Assembly (NCBI RefSeq): GCF_005281835.1
Contig: NZ_RZIS01000008.1
Span: 98,720 to 162,719 of the forward strand
Reading direction: 5' to 3'
Source: Vibrio profundi
GTDB taxonomy: Bacteria; Pseudomonadota; Gammaproteobacteria; Enterobacterales; Vibrionaceae
Length of the DNA stretch: 64,000 bases
A model generated the notes under the pieces. That model had not been told where the DNA came from. It made no database searches and worked only from the letters and a program-made list of their open reading frames with translations. Below, in pieces: positions 9,482 to 17,818 of the stretch. Made by a program: the position numbers and the translations under genes. Position 1 is the first letter of the stretch; each line of letters begins with the position of its first letter.

Positions 9482-10666
9482 TTACCTAGAGTTACTTTTA
9501 CTCGTTATATCTATGTCGTAAAACTTTTTGCGATTAAGAGCTTTTAAATCTAAAGATTTGATAATATCGATAACCTTACCAGAACTATTTCCGTCACCAT
9601 ACGGGTTCTTTACATTAGCTAATCGCATAGTAAAGTCATCAGAATATACTTTATTTAGAGCCACTAAGAGCTCGTCCGTACTCGCATTAATATTAATCGT
9701 GTTCTCAGCGATGACGCGGCCTTTCTGCCTATCACCAATATTAATTGTCGCCGTTTTAAATGACGGGACTTCCCAAATTCCACTCGAAGAATTGCCAACA
9801 ACAGCATCCACAAATTGTAATGCTGATAAATAACGAAGCTGCCCAAGAGAAGAAAAAACAATGGCTTTATCTTTGTTTTGATCGCAATACTCATCAATTA
9901 GTTGATTTACAGCTCTCCCGCCAACATCAGCATTAGATTTAGTAAATATAATGAGCGTATTATCTTGGCGATCAAATGCCGATAGTATCGCTTTAAACTC
10001 CGAAATAGTTTCTTCTACAGAATTTGAAGTGACGGGATGATAGGTAAAGAGCAAGTTGTGCTTCTTCAGCTGTCGGCCAATAGAGTCTTCAAATTCGCGT
10101 TTATCCAGTAACTTCATACTTAGGAGGTTATCTAAGCCGATCTCTCCGACAGTAAAGACAGCACTAGGCTGCTCTCCCATTTGAATGACTCGATTAGAAT
10201 ATTCTTCCATTGCGGTAAAATGAACATTTGCAAGCTTTGTCACCGCATGACGAATTTGATCATCTACAGCTCCTTCCGTAAGCTCACCACCACTTATATG
10301 AGCAACTGGAATACGAGCAATATTAGCAGCGGAGACAATGGGAAGTAATTCATACCGATCACCAACAATAATCAGAATATCAGGCTCGAGCTCCTCAAAT
10401 GCTTCTGCAAAACTGATTTGAGCCAGACCCATCGCTTTACTCACACCGACAGGAGAATCAGAAGATAATAGTATCTCGATTTTTTTAATCACTTTAAAGC
10501 CATCATCTTCAATTTGGCTTTGCGTATACCCAAATTCATGTGACAGATGACTACCAGTTGATATCAGTTGAAGCTCTAGCTCAGGGTCTTTTTGGACTTC
10601 ACCCAACAAACATCTCAATGCGCCATACTCGGCCCTTGTGGCCGTAACTACACATACCTTACGCAT
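9482..10666 (-). CDS. NDP-sugar hydrolysing 2-epimerase (NeuC/LegG type)
   Basis: 394 residues of the UDP-GlcNAc 2-epimerase family, hydrolysing form: it removes the nucleotide and inverts C2 to yield a mannosamine-type or 2,4-diacylamino hexose. Signatures are TATRAEYG (8-15), TGSHLSHEFG (37-46), GDRYELL (102-108) and SGGELTEGAVDD. The ATG overlaps the TGA of the synthase gene upstream (TGATG), so the two are translationally coupled. With the dehydratase and aminotransferase in the same operon it fits LegG better than NeuC. A true epimerase of this type, not a PseG hydrolase, argues against pseudaminic acid. Confidence 0.87.
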   Translation of the reverse strand: MRKVCVVTATRAEYGALRCLLGEVQKDPELELQLISTGSHLSHEFGYTQSQIEDDGFKVIKKIEILLSSDSPVGVSKAMGLAQISFAEAFEELEPDILIIVGDRYELLPIVSAANIARIPVAHISGGELTEGAVDDQIRHAVTKLANVHFTAMEEYSNRVIQMGEQPSAVFTVGEIGLDNLLSMKLLDKREFEDSIGRQLKKHNLLFTYHPVTSNSVEETISEFKAILSAFDRQDNTLIIFTKSNADVGGRAVNQLIDEYCDQNKDKAIVFSSLGQLRYLSALQFVDAVVGNSSSGIWEVPSFKTATINIGDRQKGRVIAENTININASTDELLVALNKVYSDDFTMRLANVKNPYGDGNSSGKVIDIIKSLDLKALNRKKFYDIDITSKSNSR

Positions 10667-11667
10667 CAGATCAGTTCCCCGGCTTGATAATCCTTTTTCG
10701 CAATAGAATTGACAACTTCATCCCATCTGGCTGGAGAAATTCCGTTACCCGGACGCTTGATTTCAAGCATATCAGCAGTGATAACTTGACCAGCTGGAAT
10801 CACTTTGCTTGCAATAATGCTCTTTCTCACGATATCTCGGTTCGCTTGTTCCGTTTTAGTTGGAACTTTCCAGCCCGATCCCATCGCTTTTTCAATATTA
10901 CGGATTGATTTAACCATATCAGTCAGCTCTTGTGGCTCTAAACTCGCTTTATGATCGGGCCCTTCCATAGTGTTATCTAGTGTGAAGTGCTTTTCGATAA
11001 CCTTTGCTCCCATTGCCACGGCTGCAACGGGAATTTCGATGCCTAAAGTATGATCAGAGTATCCGACTGTAATACCCGGAAAGGCCTTTTCTATCGTTAA
11101 CATCGCCGTCAAATTAACATCTCCTGGCGCGGTCGGGTAATCTGTCGTTGCATGCAAGACCGTAATGTCACTTAGAGTTAAGCCTGCATCAATTAGAGTC
11201 ACGATCGCATGTTCAACTTCATGCAAGTACCCCATTCCAGTAGAAAGAATTACGGGCTTTTTAAAACCAGCAATATGACGTAGGAACGGCGTATTCGTTA
11301 ACTCCCCAGAGCCGATTTTAATAACGTCTTGCAGAGCATCAAGGAACGTTGCGCTCTGTTCTTCATCTGGTGTAGACATAAAAGTAATCGCTTTTGAGTC
11401 ACAGTAAACCTTCAAATCTGAAAAATCATCGTAGCTAAGCTCTAAACGCTTCAGCATCTCAAACTGTGTCTCTTCTCGCTGAGTATTCTCTACTTGATAC
11501 TCGGCCATTTGTGCATCTTCCGTAACCAGCAGCTCTGTTTTCCATGTTTGGAATTTTACAGCGTCAACGCCAGCTTCTACGGCTGCATCAATCAATTTCT
11601 TTGCTAGCTCAAAGTCACCATTATGGTTTACACCCGCTTCTGCGATGATAAAAGTCTTGTTTGTCAT
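10666..11667 (-). CDS. Nonulosonic acid synthase (NeuB/LegI type)
   Basis: 333 residues. It condenses phosphoenolpyruvate with a six-carbon amino sugar to form a nine-carbon nonulosonic acid. The N-terminal AEAGVNHNGD (9-18) opens the TIM-barrel NeuB domain; IGSGELTN and GYSDHT segments are present, and the C-terminal SAF/antifreeze-like domain covers about 275-333. A good ribosome site, AGAGG, lies just before its ATG in the end of the FemAB-like gene, 8 bases upstream. Context points to legionaminate synthase. Confidence 0.9.
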   Translation of the reverse strand: MTNKTFIIAEAGVNHNGDFELAKKLIDAAVEAGVDAVKFQTWKTELLVTEDAQMAEYQVENTQREETQFEMLKRLELSYDDFSDLKVYCDSKAITFMSTPDEEQSATFLDALQDVIKIGSGELTNTPFLRHIAGFKKPVILSTGMGYLHEVEHAIVTLIDAGLTLSDITVLHATTDYPTAPGDVNLTAMLTIEKAFPGITVGYSDHTLGIEIPVAAVAMGAKVIEKHFTLDNTMEGPDHKASLEPQELTDMVKSIRNIEKAMGSGWKVPTKTEQANRDIVRKSIIASKVIPAGQVITADMLEIKRPGNGISPARWDEVVNSIAKKDYQAGELI

Positions 11668-11675
11668 GGTTACCT

Positions 11676-12671
11676 CTAAGCTCGGTATAATTGAAATAGT
11701 TTTGGAGGGCTTACATCTTTATGTTGTTCAGCCCATATTTGATTCAGCATTTGACGTTTTTCAGGAAGAAAGTCTAAGCCCGCAATATAGAATGGCATCG
11801 TAAGTGGTGAGAACTTCGACTTAAACTTAAACAAGCTGTCATCAGGAGAAGACGTTCTACCACCACCTAGCATCATATAACGGCAGCCCTTTCTTTTGGC
11901 ATGTTCAAAAGCGGCATCAAGCAGCAGGTAGTTACCATTTTCTTTTGCTAACGATTGGTTGTTCGCCGACAAATGATAGTGAGCTAATTCTTTCCCGCAC
12001 ATAAAAAAGCCGATAGAGGTGAAAGTACTCTCTTTCTTCGTTGCTAGTAAGTCGACTCCTTCCAGAACGCTCAGAGCATTAAAATAATCTTCTTGGAAAT
12101 AAAAAAAGTCACTTGCAGAGTTTTTCTGCATCGTTTCGTAATACATTTCCGTAAAGCTGGAAAGCTCGACTGATCCCGTCTCTATTGTGAGTTTTCTCTC
12201 AGCCTTTTTTATTATATTTCTTGTCGTTTTTGAATATAACTTCCGTCGTTCTTCGGTGCTTTTTTCCAAATCGACAATGACCACTTGCCTTTCTGGTACG
12301 TTCATGTCGAAAAGCGAGGCTATATTCCCCAAAGAGTTAAATGGATGAAAACGGATAAATTCACATACTATATTTTGCTCTTTACAGAAATCTCTGTAGG
12401 CACCAAAAGCGCGACATAAAAACTGCTCATCTAATGAGTTCGAAACTGGACCACCGTAACCATATGGAGTCTCTAAATCATATAACTCTTCGTCAATTTC
12501 TTTGCCTGAAACACTTTTGATACGGCGTTTTAGAGCACAAAACTGCACATTGGAATCACCTTCTTTATACTTAAATTCAAAGTGTTCACCTTCACCTTCA
12601 TACAACGCGGAATATCCTCGTTGGTAATAGATATCCGAGGGTAAATCTCTAATTGTAATATCAGTCATCAT
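11676..12671 (-). CDS. FemAB/GNAT-fold acyl- or aminoacyltransferase in nonulosonate operon
   Basis: 331 residues resembling the FemAB-like double-GNAT family (Acetyltransf_6). Visible are YGYGGPVS near residue 70, a KxxRNIIKKAER stretch, a central NGNYLLLDAAFEHAKRKGC segment and a LGGGRTSS motif typical of the C-terminal GNAT half. Its start ATG overlaps the aminotransferase stop (ATGATGA), so it is a true operon member. The operon has no hexapeptide-repeat (LegH/NeuD/PglD-type) N-acetyltransferase. This protein may therefore acylate the amino group made by the aminotransferase, or add an unusual acyl or aminoacyl group. The donor (acyl-CoA or aminoacyl-tRNA) is unknown. Confidence 0.72.
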   Translation of the reverse strand: MMTDITIRDLPSDIYYQRGYSALYEGEGEHFEFKYKEGDSNVQFCALKRRIKSVSGKEIDEELYDLETPYGYGGPVSNSLDEQFLCRAFGAYRDFCKEQNIVCEFIRFHPFNSLGNIASLFDMNVPERQVVIVDLEKSTEERRKLYSKTTRNIIKKAERKLTIETGSVELSSFTEMYYETMQKNSASDFFYFQEDYFNALSVLEGVDLLATKKESTFTSIGFFMCGKELAHYHLSANNQSLAKENGNYLLLDAAFEHAKRKGCRYMMLGGGRTSSPDDSLFKFKSKFSPLTMPFYIAGLDFLPEKRQMLNQIWAEQHKDVSPPKLFQLYRA

Positions 12672-13819
12672 CTAGCTCGAAGTATTGGAGTACTAGGCAA
12701 ATTAATTAGGTGCGCCTCAATAAACTCTGAACACGTTAGCTCACCACGTATTGCATTCTCAAACATAGGTAATCTGTGCATGAGCTGCCAAATAGGTCGA
12801 GTCATCACGCCTGAACCATTTGTGTCTTTAAGTACCTCTTCGCGACTTTCTTTATCCGGACAAATGATTGCATTTAGCCAATAGTTTGACTTCGCATACT
12901 CAGGCTCAGTGACAAAGTTAAAATTTGTACCTTTGAAGAAGTTATTATAGCCTTCTGCAAGCAATCTCTTTTGCTTCAAATACTGCTCGATAACTTCCAT
13001 CTGAGCACATCCTAGAGCTGCATTCAGGTTTGGCATACGATAGTTGAAGCCAGGTTCATCATGGAAGAACTCATACGGATGAGGAACTTTTGCTGTCGTC
13101 GTGACATGCTTAGTACGCGCACCTAATTCTTGAGTCTTACATAACACCATGCCACCACCGCCTGTGGTGATGATCTTATTACCATTGAAGCTGACAGCAC
13201 CAAAATCGCCAATAGTACCGGTGTGTTTGCCCTTATAGAACGAGCCTAGACTTTCTGCGGCATCTTCAACCAACGTGATGTTCCACTTCAAGCAAACGGC
13301 AACTAGTTCATCAAGCTCTACAGGGTGACCAAACGTATGCATTGGTACGACTGCTTTGATTCTTCTGCCTGTTTTTTTATGAATACACCCCACATCTGTG
13401 ACTTCAGCATTATCTTCTAAAAATGCATCCACAGCTTTAGGGCACAATCCTAAACTCACTGGAGATACATCCAGAAAAACAGGCTCAGCCCCCATATGAT
13501 AAAGAGCGTTGCAGGTTGCAACAAAAGTCAAAGCTTGCGTAATAACCAGGTCACCTCTTTGCACATCAGCCATATACAATGCAGCATGTAATGCTGCAGT
13601 ACCATTCACTGTCGCTACTGCTTTGGCGGTACCAGTGTAAGCTTCAATTTTTTTCTCAAAATCATCAACAAACTTACCGACGCTGGAAACAAATGTACTT
13701 TCAATCGTTTCCATTACGTACGCTTTTTCGTTGCCATCAAACGTTGGTGCATGTAGGGGAATAAATTCGTCTGTTTTGTAAGTATCTCTCACAAATTCAA
13801 CAATAGATTTCGCTTTCAT
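12668..13819 (-). CDS. PLP-dependent sugar aminotransferase (LegC-like)
   Basis: DegT/DnrJ/EryC1-family aminotransferase of 383 residues that aminates the 4-keto sugar made by the neighbouring dehydratase. The PLP lysine is Lys215 in SFNGNKIITTGGGG, and the EDAAESLG motif lies near residue 185. It closely fits the LegC group. An in-frame GTG lies 12 bases upstream at 13831, but the ATG at 13819 has GGAG six bases before it and gives a natural N-terminus, so it was chosen. It overlaps the FemAB-like gene by 4 bases and follows the dehydratase by 12. Confidence 0.9.
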   Translation of the reverse strand: MKAKSIVEFVRDTYKTDEFIPLHAPTFDGNEKAYVMETIESTFVSSVGKFVDDFEKKIEAYTGTAKAVATVNGTAALHAALYMADVQRGDLVITQALTFVATCNALYHMGAEPVFLDVSPVSLGLCPKAVDAFLEDNAEVTDVGCIHKKTGRRIKAVVPMHTFGHPVELDELVAVCLKWNITLVEDAAESLGSFYKGKHTGTIGDFGAVSFNGNKIITTGGGGMVLCKTQELGARTKHVTTTAKVPHPYEFFHDEPGFNYRMPNLNAALGCAQMEVIEQYLKQKRLLAEGYNNFFKGTNFNFVTEPEYAKSNYWLNAIICPDKESREEVLKDTNGSGVMTRPIWQLMHRLPMFENAIRGELTCSEFIEAHLINLPSTPILRAR

Positions 13820-13831
13820 TGAATACTCCAC

Positions 13832-15022
13832 TTACATCTTGCTATCGAGGTATTTACCCGTCTCTTTGTGCCCAAAATCAGGGATCATGGTAAAGAACAG
13901 CTTCACAATCTGCTCTTTAGTCCAAGCTCGCTCACCTTTCATCTCAGAGATGCTGTTTTCAAACAAAGTAAGAAGATCTTGCTCATAAAGAGGTTCATTT
14001 TTGATGATGCCCAGATTTTCGAATCGAGACATATCCAGCTCTTCTTTGTCTGTAAAAAACTCTTCGAAGTCTTTTTCACCCGTTGTATCACTTGCAGTAA
14101 ACAAACATGGCCACTTGCCCTGCTCTGGAAGCGTGTGTGCAAGTTGGCGAGCCTCTTCTTCTGTTTCACATAGGTGAGGTTCAAAACCAAGTTGCTCTAA
14201 GTACTTCACCGCAATATCTGCAAACGAAATAAGATGTAGAGCTTCACTCAGTTTCGGGAAGAAAATGTCACGGTTTTCGCCAAAGATACAAGACATTAAA
14301 CATAGTTCTCCCGACTCTTGAGGAGTAACAAAGTAACGCTTGATGTCGTTTGGGGCCACGATAGGTTGACGCTTTTGGATACGTTGATTAAATCCGTGAA
14401 GTAGCGAGCCATCAGAGAATGCCACATTTGCAAATCGAGCAGTTGAGATTGCTATTTGCTCGCTTTTACGCATCAGGAACATTTCCATAATACGTTTGGA
14501 TGCTCCCATCATATTGACTGGGTTTGCAGCTTTATCTGTTGAAACACAGAAGTACTTTTTCGCACCAGCATTAATAGATTGCTGGATCGTCTTGTCGGTA
14601 TTAAAAACATTCACATCGATCATGCGCATCAGTGTATAAGGATCTTTTTCACTTCTAACATGCTTAAGCGCAGATAGGTTTAATACATAATCAAACTTAC
14701 CATCGGCTTTGATGAATGCGTCGTACTCTAAAGAACCAATGTCCAAAGCAAATGTTTGGAAGTCACCATCAATATAACCAAATGAGCTACGGATATCTCG
14801 AACAAGCTCTACCATATTGTTTTCACTAATATCGACAACATGTAGCTTCTTAGGGTTACGTTTGAAAATTTCTTTGGTAACGGCTTGACCAATTGAGCCC
14901 GCGCCGCCCAGAACAAGGAAACTGGATTCCGCAACGATTTGTGACAACTCAGATTCATTACTAGAGATATCTCGCGGAAAAAGAGATTCGGAACGACCTA
15001 TAAGGGGGAGAATGGAATTCAT
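13832..15022 (-). CDS. NDP-N-acetylglucosamine 4,6-dehydratase (LegB-role, PseB/FlaA1-like)
   Basis: First gene of the nonulosonate operon, 396 residues. It is an extended SDR with GGAGSIGQ (39-46) and the STDKAANPVNMMGASK block (161-176) of the polysaccharide-synthesis FlaA1/PseB family. The classic YxxxK tyrosine position is Met172, followed by Lys176; methionine is also seen at this site in some FlaA1-type proteins. About 100 extra C-terminal residues extend beyond the core fold. The expected reaction is dehydration to a 4-keto-6-deoxy sugar for the aminotransferase. The sequence resembles UDP-sugar dehydratases, while the operon's PtmE-like enzyme suggests a GDP route, so the nucleotide is open. 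Confidence 0.85.
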   Translation of the reverse strand: MNSILPLIGRSESLFPRDISSNESELSQIVAESSFLVLGGAGSIGQAVTKEIFKRNPKKLHVVDISENNMVELVRDIRSSFGYIDGDFQTFALDIGSLEYDAFIKADGKFDYVLNLSALKHVRSEKDPYTLMRMIDVNVFNTDKTIQQSINAGAKKYFCVSTDKAANPVNMMGASKRIMEMFLMRKSEQIAISTARFANVAFSDGSLLHGFNQRIQKRQPIVAPNDIKRYFVTPQESGELCLMSCIFGENRDIFFPKLSEALHLISFADIAVKYLEQLGFEPHLCETEEEARQLAHTLPEQGKWPCLFTASDTTGEKDFEEFFTDKEELDMSRFENLGIIKNEPLYEQDLLTLFENSISEMKGERAWTKEQIVKLFFTMIPDFGHKETGKYLDSKM

Positions 15023-15081
15023 ATTAATATCTATACTCTAATAATTTGTAATCTAAGTCATGCGTGCAAGGAAAATCGCAA

Positions 15082-15795
15082 CTAACCATCTAGATTGATC
15101 TCATCGTTAGTCATGTAATTAAAGTCAGCTTTATTCCAAAAGATACCGTGTTTCACACGCTCCTTTTCGAAAGATCTTCTCAGTCTGACCCAATTACTTT
15201 GTTTCCAAGCATCACCTTGTTGTTGATAGCATTTATCAAAATCAATAATCCAAACCTTGCCAACATCATCAATTAGAATATTATGGATATTCAGGTCAGT
15301 ATGATTTACTTGCGCAGCATGCATTTTGCGAATCTCATCACCGATTTTCTGATACATGGTTTTCGTTAATGGCTTATCTTTAAGAATAGCAACAAGATCA
15401 CGAGCATTTGCCACCTTTTCACTTAACAAATCCGCTCTATAAGTGAAACCATTTTTTATTATACGAGCAGCAATCGGCTTTGGTACGTGAACATTAGCAG
15501 CTCGAAGGTAATCAAGAAGTACCCACTCTTGAAAACTTCTAGTCTTTTCCTCTCCACGAAACAAATAGCTATCTTCAATGAGTTTACTAAACAATCCACC
15601 ACGTCGGTAGTGCCGTAGTGCGGCTTGAGTTGACTCCAACTGAACAAACCAAGTAGTACCTCGTCCAGAGGCACTGCCAATGATGCGATGTTTGTCTCGC
15701 CAAAAGCCAGCATCAAACGCAAACTGCACTTGCTTTTCATCAATCACGGTTTGGTCAAACCAAATAACTTGATTGTCTAGTCTGAGTGTTTGCAT
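15082..15795 (-). CDS. kdkA: 3-deoxy-D-manno-octulosonic acid kinase
   Basis: 237 residues with a protein-kinase-like fold. It phosphorylates the 4-OH of the single Kdo on lipid A in Vibrio/Haemophilus-type LPS. The catalytic-loop analogue HTDLNIHN is at 165-172 and the metal-binding DFD at 185-187; an early GRGTTWFV glycine loop is visible. It lies 59 bases upstream of the nonulosonate operon on the same strand and is divergent from the GT9 gene. It fits the monofunctional Kdo transferase encoded at 5478-6743. Confidence 0.93.
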   Translation of the reverse strand: MQTLRLDNQVIWFDQTVIDEKQVQFAFDAGFWRDKHRIIGSASGRGTTWFVQLESTQAALRHYRRGGLFSKLIEDSYLFRGEEKTRSFQEWVLLDYLRAANVHVPKPIAARIIKNGFTYRADLLSEKVANARDLVAILKDKPLTKTMYQKIGDEIRKMHAAQVNHTDLNIHNILIDDVGKVWIIDFDKCYQQQGDAWKQSNWVRLRRSFEKERVKHGIFWNKADFNYMTNDEINLDG

Positions 15796-15888
15796 AAGAA
15801 GGGTACCAATTTCAATAGATGGTTTTATTTTACATTCCTAGGTCTCAACTGCATAATTCTTATTAATCATATCGATAGAGTTTGCTAT

Positions 15889-16935
15889 ATGTCTTTATTC
15901 AAATCCGCCCCAAAATCCCTTTGCATATTGCGCCTTTCCGCAATTGGCGATGTATGTAATAGCATTGCAGCGGTTCAGTCGATTCAGCAATACTGGCCAC
16001 AAACAAAGATAACTTGGATAACAGGCAAGCTTGAGTCTCAACTACTTCAATCGATAGACAACGTAGAAGTCATAGTGTTCGACAAAAAAGCAGGGATAAA
16101 AGGCTATATTCAACTCTGGAAATCTTTGAAAGGACGTAAATTTGATGCTCTCCTACATATGCAATATGCCCTTAGAGCAAGCGTCGCTACTCTAGGTATC
16201 AATGCCGAGTACAAATTAGGGTTTGATGCCAAGCGTTGCCAAGACTTTCAGAATTTTTTCACTAATACAAAAGTCGAGTCACCAACAACAATGCATGTAC
16301 TTGATGGCTTGATGGCTTTTGCTCACACTTTAGGAGTACCCAAAATTCACCCGACCTGGGCTTTAAACTGTACAGAAGCGGACAAAATATGGGCGCAAGA
16401 ACAACTATCTAACTCAAATAAGAACCTAGTTATTGTTCCAGCTGCGAGTAAAGGGTACAAGAATTGGACACGACAAGGGTATGTTGATGTTATCGAGCAC
16501 GCTCATCTGTCAGGCTGGCACGTTACATTGGCAGGAAGCCCAGCAAAGATTGAAGTCGAATTAGCTCAAGATATTGAAAAGAGTTTAAGCTCACCTTGTC
16601 AAAACCTCGTTGGAAAAAGCAACCTGTTACAAATGCTAGCTCTCATTGACAAAGCTACCATAGTGATCGCACCAGATACCGGGCCTACTCATATGGCTAA
16701 TGCTATGCGCACCCCCATTATTGGTTTATATGCACATCACAACCCAGAAAGAACAGGCCCATACAACTATCAAGAGTATGTGGTTTCAGCGTATCAAGAG
16801 GCGATTAAAGCTGAACATGATAAATCGCCAGAACAACTGCCGTGGCGAACTCGAGTAAAAGATCCCCTTGCAATGCAAAGGATATCAAGTAAGCAAGTAA
16901 TTGAGATGTTTGAACGCGTAGTAAAGGAACTTTGA
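15889..16935 (+). CDS. GT9-family LPS heptosyltransferase
   Basis: 348 residues from the ATG at 15889. Reading from an upstream GTG or ATG would add a non-homologous tail, and the GT9 opening CILRLSAIGDVCNSI follows directly after this start. APDTGPTHMANA and the C-terminal HHNPERTGPY match WaaC/heptosyltransferase I-like proteins. It transfers heptose, or a similar sugar from an ADP donor, to the inner core. It begins the plus-strand run ending at the GT90 gene and is divergent from kdkA. Whether it is heptosyltransferase I or a later one cannot be decided by eye. Confidence 0.85.
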   Translation: MSLFKSAPKSLCILRLSAIGDVCNSIAAVQSIQQYWPQTKITWITGKLESQLLQSIDNVEVIVFDKKAGIKGYIQLWKSLKGRKFDALLHMQYALRASVATLGINAEYKLGFDAKRCQDFQNFFTNTKVESPTTMHVLDGLMAFAHTLGVPKIHPTWALNCTEADKIWAQEQLSNSNKNLVIVPAASKGYKNWTRQGYVDVIEHAHLSGWHVTLAGSPAKIEVELAQDIEKSLSSPCQNLVGKSNLLQMLALIDKATIVIAPDTGPTHMANAMRTPIIGLYAHHNPERTGPYNYQEYVVSAYQEAIKAEHDKSPEQLPWRTRVKDPLAMQRISSKQVIEMFERVVKEL

Positions 16936-17041
16936 GGTATCGTGGTATTCCAAAAGTCGTACCATAATTTTGCTTCCCAGCTACGTATTGTTAACTCCAT
17001 CTTACTGTATAATTATATACCCCCTTAAACAGGTAATTATT

Positions 17042-17818
17042 GTGACCAAACCAACCCTTTCAGTTGCACTTATTGTAAAAAATGAATCTAAGCACCTTCG
17101 AGATTGCTTGAAAACTGTTCACGACTGGGTTAACGAAATTGTTATCCTAGATTCCGGTAGTACAGATAACACTAAAAATATTGCTCTTGAGTACACTGAT
17201 AAGTTTTTTGTTAATGAAGATTGGCAAGGGTTTGGCACTCAACGTCAAATAGCTCAGCAATATGTAACGTCTGATTTCGTCCTATGGTTAGATGCAGATG
17301 AGCGTGTTACTCCAGAGCTAAAAGAAGAAATCATCCTAGCGGTAGAGCAATCCAACCCAAAAACCGCTTATAAAATCAATAGATTAAGCGATGCATTTGG
17401 CAAAGTCATTAATTACTCAGGCTGGTCTCCTGACTGGGTAACGAGACTCTATAAAGTAAACGAAGGTCGTTACAACGACTCTCTGGTGCATGAAAAAGTT
17501 GTGCTAAATAATGACATTGACGTTCAAAAACTCAATGGACGATTACTACATTTCACCTATGACAACCTTCATCACTACATAAATAAAACAACTGGTTACT
17601 TGAAAGCTTGGACGGATGAGCGAGAAGGAAAAAAGAAATCTGGCTTATCAACAGCATTAACGCATGCTTTAGGCTGCTTTATAAAAATGTACATATTAAA
17701 ACGAGGGTTTTTAGACGGAAAACATGGGTTTATTCTAGCTTGGCTAGCAACTCACTCAACGTTTATCAAATACATCGATTTATACCTACGATCAGAGCAG
17801 AAAAAAAATGAAATGTAG
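17042..17818 (+). CDS. GT2 glycosyltransferase, WaaE/KdtX-like
   Basis: 258 residues from a GTG at 17042 preceded by CAGG. The upstream in-frame ATG at 16970 would add 24 unlikely residues. GT2 motifs: LIVKNESKHL at the start, LDSGSTDNT, and the metal-binding WLDADERV. Together with a late SPDWVTRLYK stretch these match the LPS-core beta-1,4-glucosyltransferase WaaE/KdtX group that extends from heptose I. It overlaps the next gene by 11 bases. A core glucosyltransferase role is inferred from family and position. Confidence 0.85.
   Translation: MTKPTLSVALIVKNESKHLRDCLKTVHDWVNEIVILDSGSTDNTKNIALEYTDKFFVNEDWQGFGTQRQIAQQYVTSDFVLWLDADERVTPELKEEIILAVEQSNPKTAYKINRLSDAFGKVINYSGWSPDWVTRLYKVNEGRYNDSLVHEKVVLNNDIDVQKLNGRLLHFTYDNLHHYINKTTGYLKAWTDEREGKKKSGLSTALTHALGCFIKMYILKRGFLDGKHGFILAWLATHSTFIKYIDLYLRSEQKKNEM

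Noticed and set aside
13820..13831. GTG start for the LegC-like gene
   Set aside because: It coincides with the GGAG ribosome site that is ideally spaced for the ATG at 13819.
7724..15022. Pseudaminic-acid or plain Neu5Ac operon
   Set aside because: A hydrolysing 2-epimerase instead of PseG argues against pseudaminic acid; the dehydratase and aminotransferase argue against Neu5Ac.
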